Origin: Reyranella sp.
GTDB taxonomy: Bacteria; Pseudomonadota; Alphaproteobacteria; Reyranellales; Reyranellaceae
DNA length: 6,062 bases
Assembly (NCBI GenBank): GCA_016780605.1
Contig: JADHLS010000353.1
Location: forward strand, 1-6,062
Direction: 5' to 3'
Shown: in pieces, positions 5,465-6,062 of the stretch
How positions within the stretch are numbered: position 1 is the first letter of the stretch
Layout of the letters: every line of letters starts with the position of its first letter
Position numbers and translations under genes: made by a program
Notes under the pieces: generated by a model
Databases searched by the model: none
What the model saw: only the letters and a program-made list of their open reading frames with translations
Told to the model about the DNA's origin: nothing

Positions 5465-6062
5465 TCAGACGAAGCCCAAGCGTCGACGTGCCTCGCGATT
5501 GGCATCGTCGGTGAGGAGGCCGACCAGCGCCGCCGCTTCCCGCGGGGCCGCCGAGTGGCTGGTGACGCCGCAGGTGTAGGTCGTGGCGAGGTCGCAGCCC
5601 GCCGGCAGGTCGGCGACGAGGGCGATGCCCACCGTCGACAGGATCTCCGTCGCCTGCGTGCAACCGATCGCGGTGCGGGCTTTGGAGCCGGCAAGCGCTT
5701 TCATGGCCGTGGCGCCGTTGGGGGCCGGGCGCAGGCGATCGGCGAGCTCGTCCCGCAGCCCGAGTCGCTGCAGCACCCTGGCGAAATGGATGCCGGCCGT
5801 GGAGAGTTCGGGATCGGGAAGGTGGATCTCGTCTGCGCCACTGAGAGCGGCCCGCAGCTCCTCGACGCTGCCGACGGCGGGCTGGGCATCACCGTCGCGC
5901 ACAGCGACCGAAGTCGGTACCGCGCCGATGTCGCTGATCGAGGCGGCCGCGATGCGGCCGACATGGGCAAGCTCGTCGATCAGGGCGCGGCTCAGGATCA
6001 GGAGATCGGCCGGCTCGCCCGACAGCAGTCGCGCCTTCATCGCGCCGACGGCGCCGAACACG
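5465..6062 (-). CDS. ModA-like substrate-binding protein, 5' end beyond the window
   Basis: The C-terminal 199 or so residues of a periplasmic-binding-protein-like fold are visible. The order matches molybdate-type (ModA-like) solute-binding proteins: FGAVGAMKARLLSGEPADLLILS, then GAVPTSVAVRDG, a middle lobe with HFARVLQRLGL, then IGCTQATEIL, IALVADLP and a closing YTCGVTSHSAAPREAAALVGLL. The N-terminal 40 or so residues, including any signal peptide, are outside the window, so export cannot be judged. The codon at the edge that could be read as a GTG start (6059-6061) is most likely an internal valine because the conserved fold begins earlier. Many proteins of this broad family in alphaproteobacteria are not next to ABC permease genes and bind unknown ligands, and none is visible here. 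Three cysteines occur in the C-terminal half. Ligand assignment to molybdate is not supported by residues I can verify. Confidence 0.75.
   Translation of the reverse strand, partial: VFGAVGAMKARLLSGEPADLLILSRALIDELAHVGRIAAASISDIGAVPTSVAVRDGDAQPAVGSVEELRAALSGADEIHLPDPELSTAGIHFARVLQRLGLRDELADRLRPAPNGATAMKALAGSKARTAIGCTQATEILSTVGIALVADLPAGCDLATTYTCGVTSHSAAPREAAALVGLLTDDANREARRRLGFV

Noticed and set aside
4408..5514. Plus-strand open frame of 368 codons overlapping vapC and antisense to the crotonase gene
   Set aside because: Both overlapped genes carry clear family motifs; this frame shows none and has the composition of an antisense shadow.
1..6062. CRISPR arrays, tRNA or rRNA genes, insertion sequences, phage genes
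   Set aside because: No periodic direct repeats, cloverleaf-like sequence, transposase motifs or terminal inverted repeats were seen on either strand.

Overview
The window is compact, GC-rich bacterial chromosome with strongly G/C-biased third codon positions. The protein sequences look alphaproteobacterial: a DNA polymerase I with an active-looking proofreading domain and an insertion in it, a crotonase, and a ModA-like binding protein. I cannot fix the genus. Seven protein genes fill the window. No stretch over 300 bases lacks a gene, and I see no RNA gene, insertion sequence or CRISPR array.

Layout: positions 1-2851 (minus strand) hold polA, cut by the left edge just after polymerase motif C, so about 45 C-terminal residues are missing. 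Upstream on the same strand is a TetR-family regulator (2924-3460). It is divergent from a small four-helix membrane protein of unknown function (3534-3914, plus strand). The 73 bases between those two starts carry two related 22-bp inverted repeats, each abutting one start codon. They look like paired TetR operators controlling both genes.

Positions 3958-4619 (plus strand) hold a toxin-antitoxin pair: an AbrB/MazE-fold VapB antitoxin followed 2 bases later by a PIN-domain VapC toxin. A perfect 8-bp inverted repeat overlaps a candidate promoter just upstream of vapB, as expected for autorepression, and the vapB message may be leaderless. The pair meets the next gene tail to tail with only 10 bases between the stop codons.

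Positions 4630-5430 (minus strand) hold a crotonase-superfamily protein in which one of the two classical hydratase glutamates is replaced by methionine. It is followed upstream, same strand, by the C-terminal part of a ModA-like substrate-binding protein (5465 to the right edge). The 34-base gap suggests the two are co-transcribed.

In sum, the window is housekeeping repair DNA (polA) next to an accessory segment: a self-contained regulator and membrane protein module, a toxin-antitoxin module, then an acyl-CoA/solute-binding pair. The best-supported candidate for an undescribed system is the TetR/membrane-protein unit with its twin operators.
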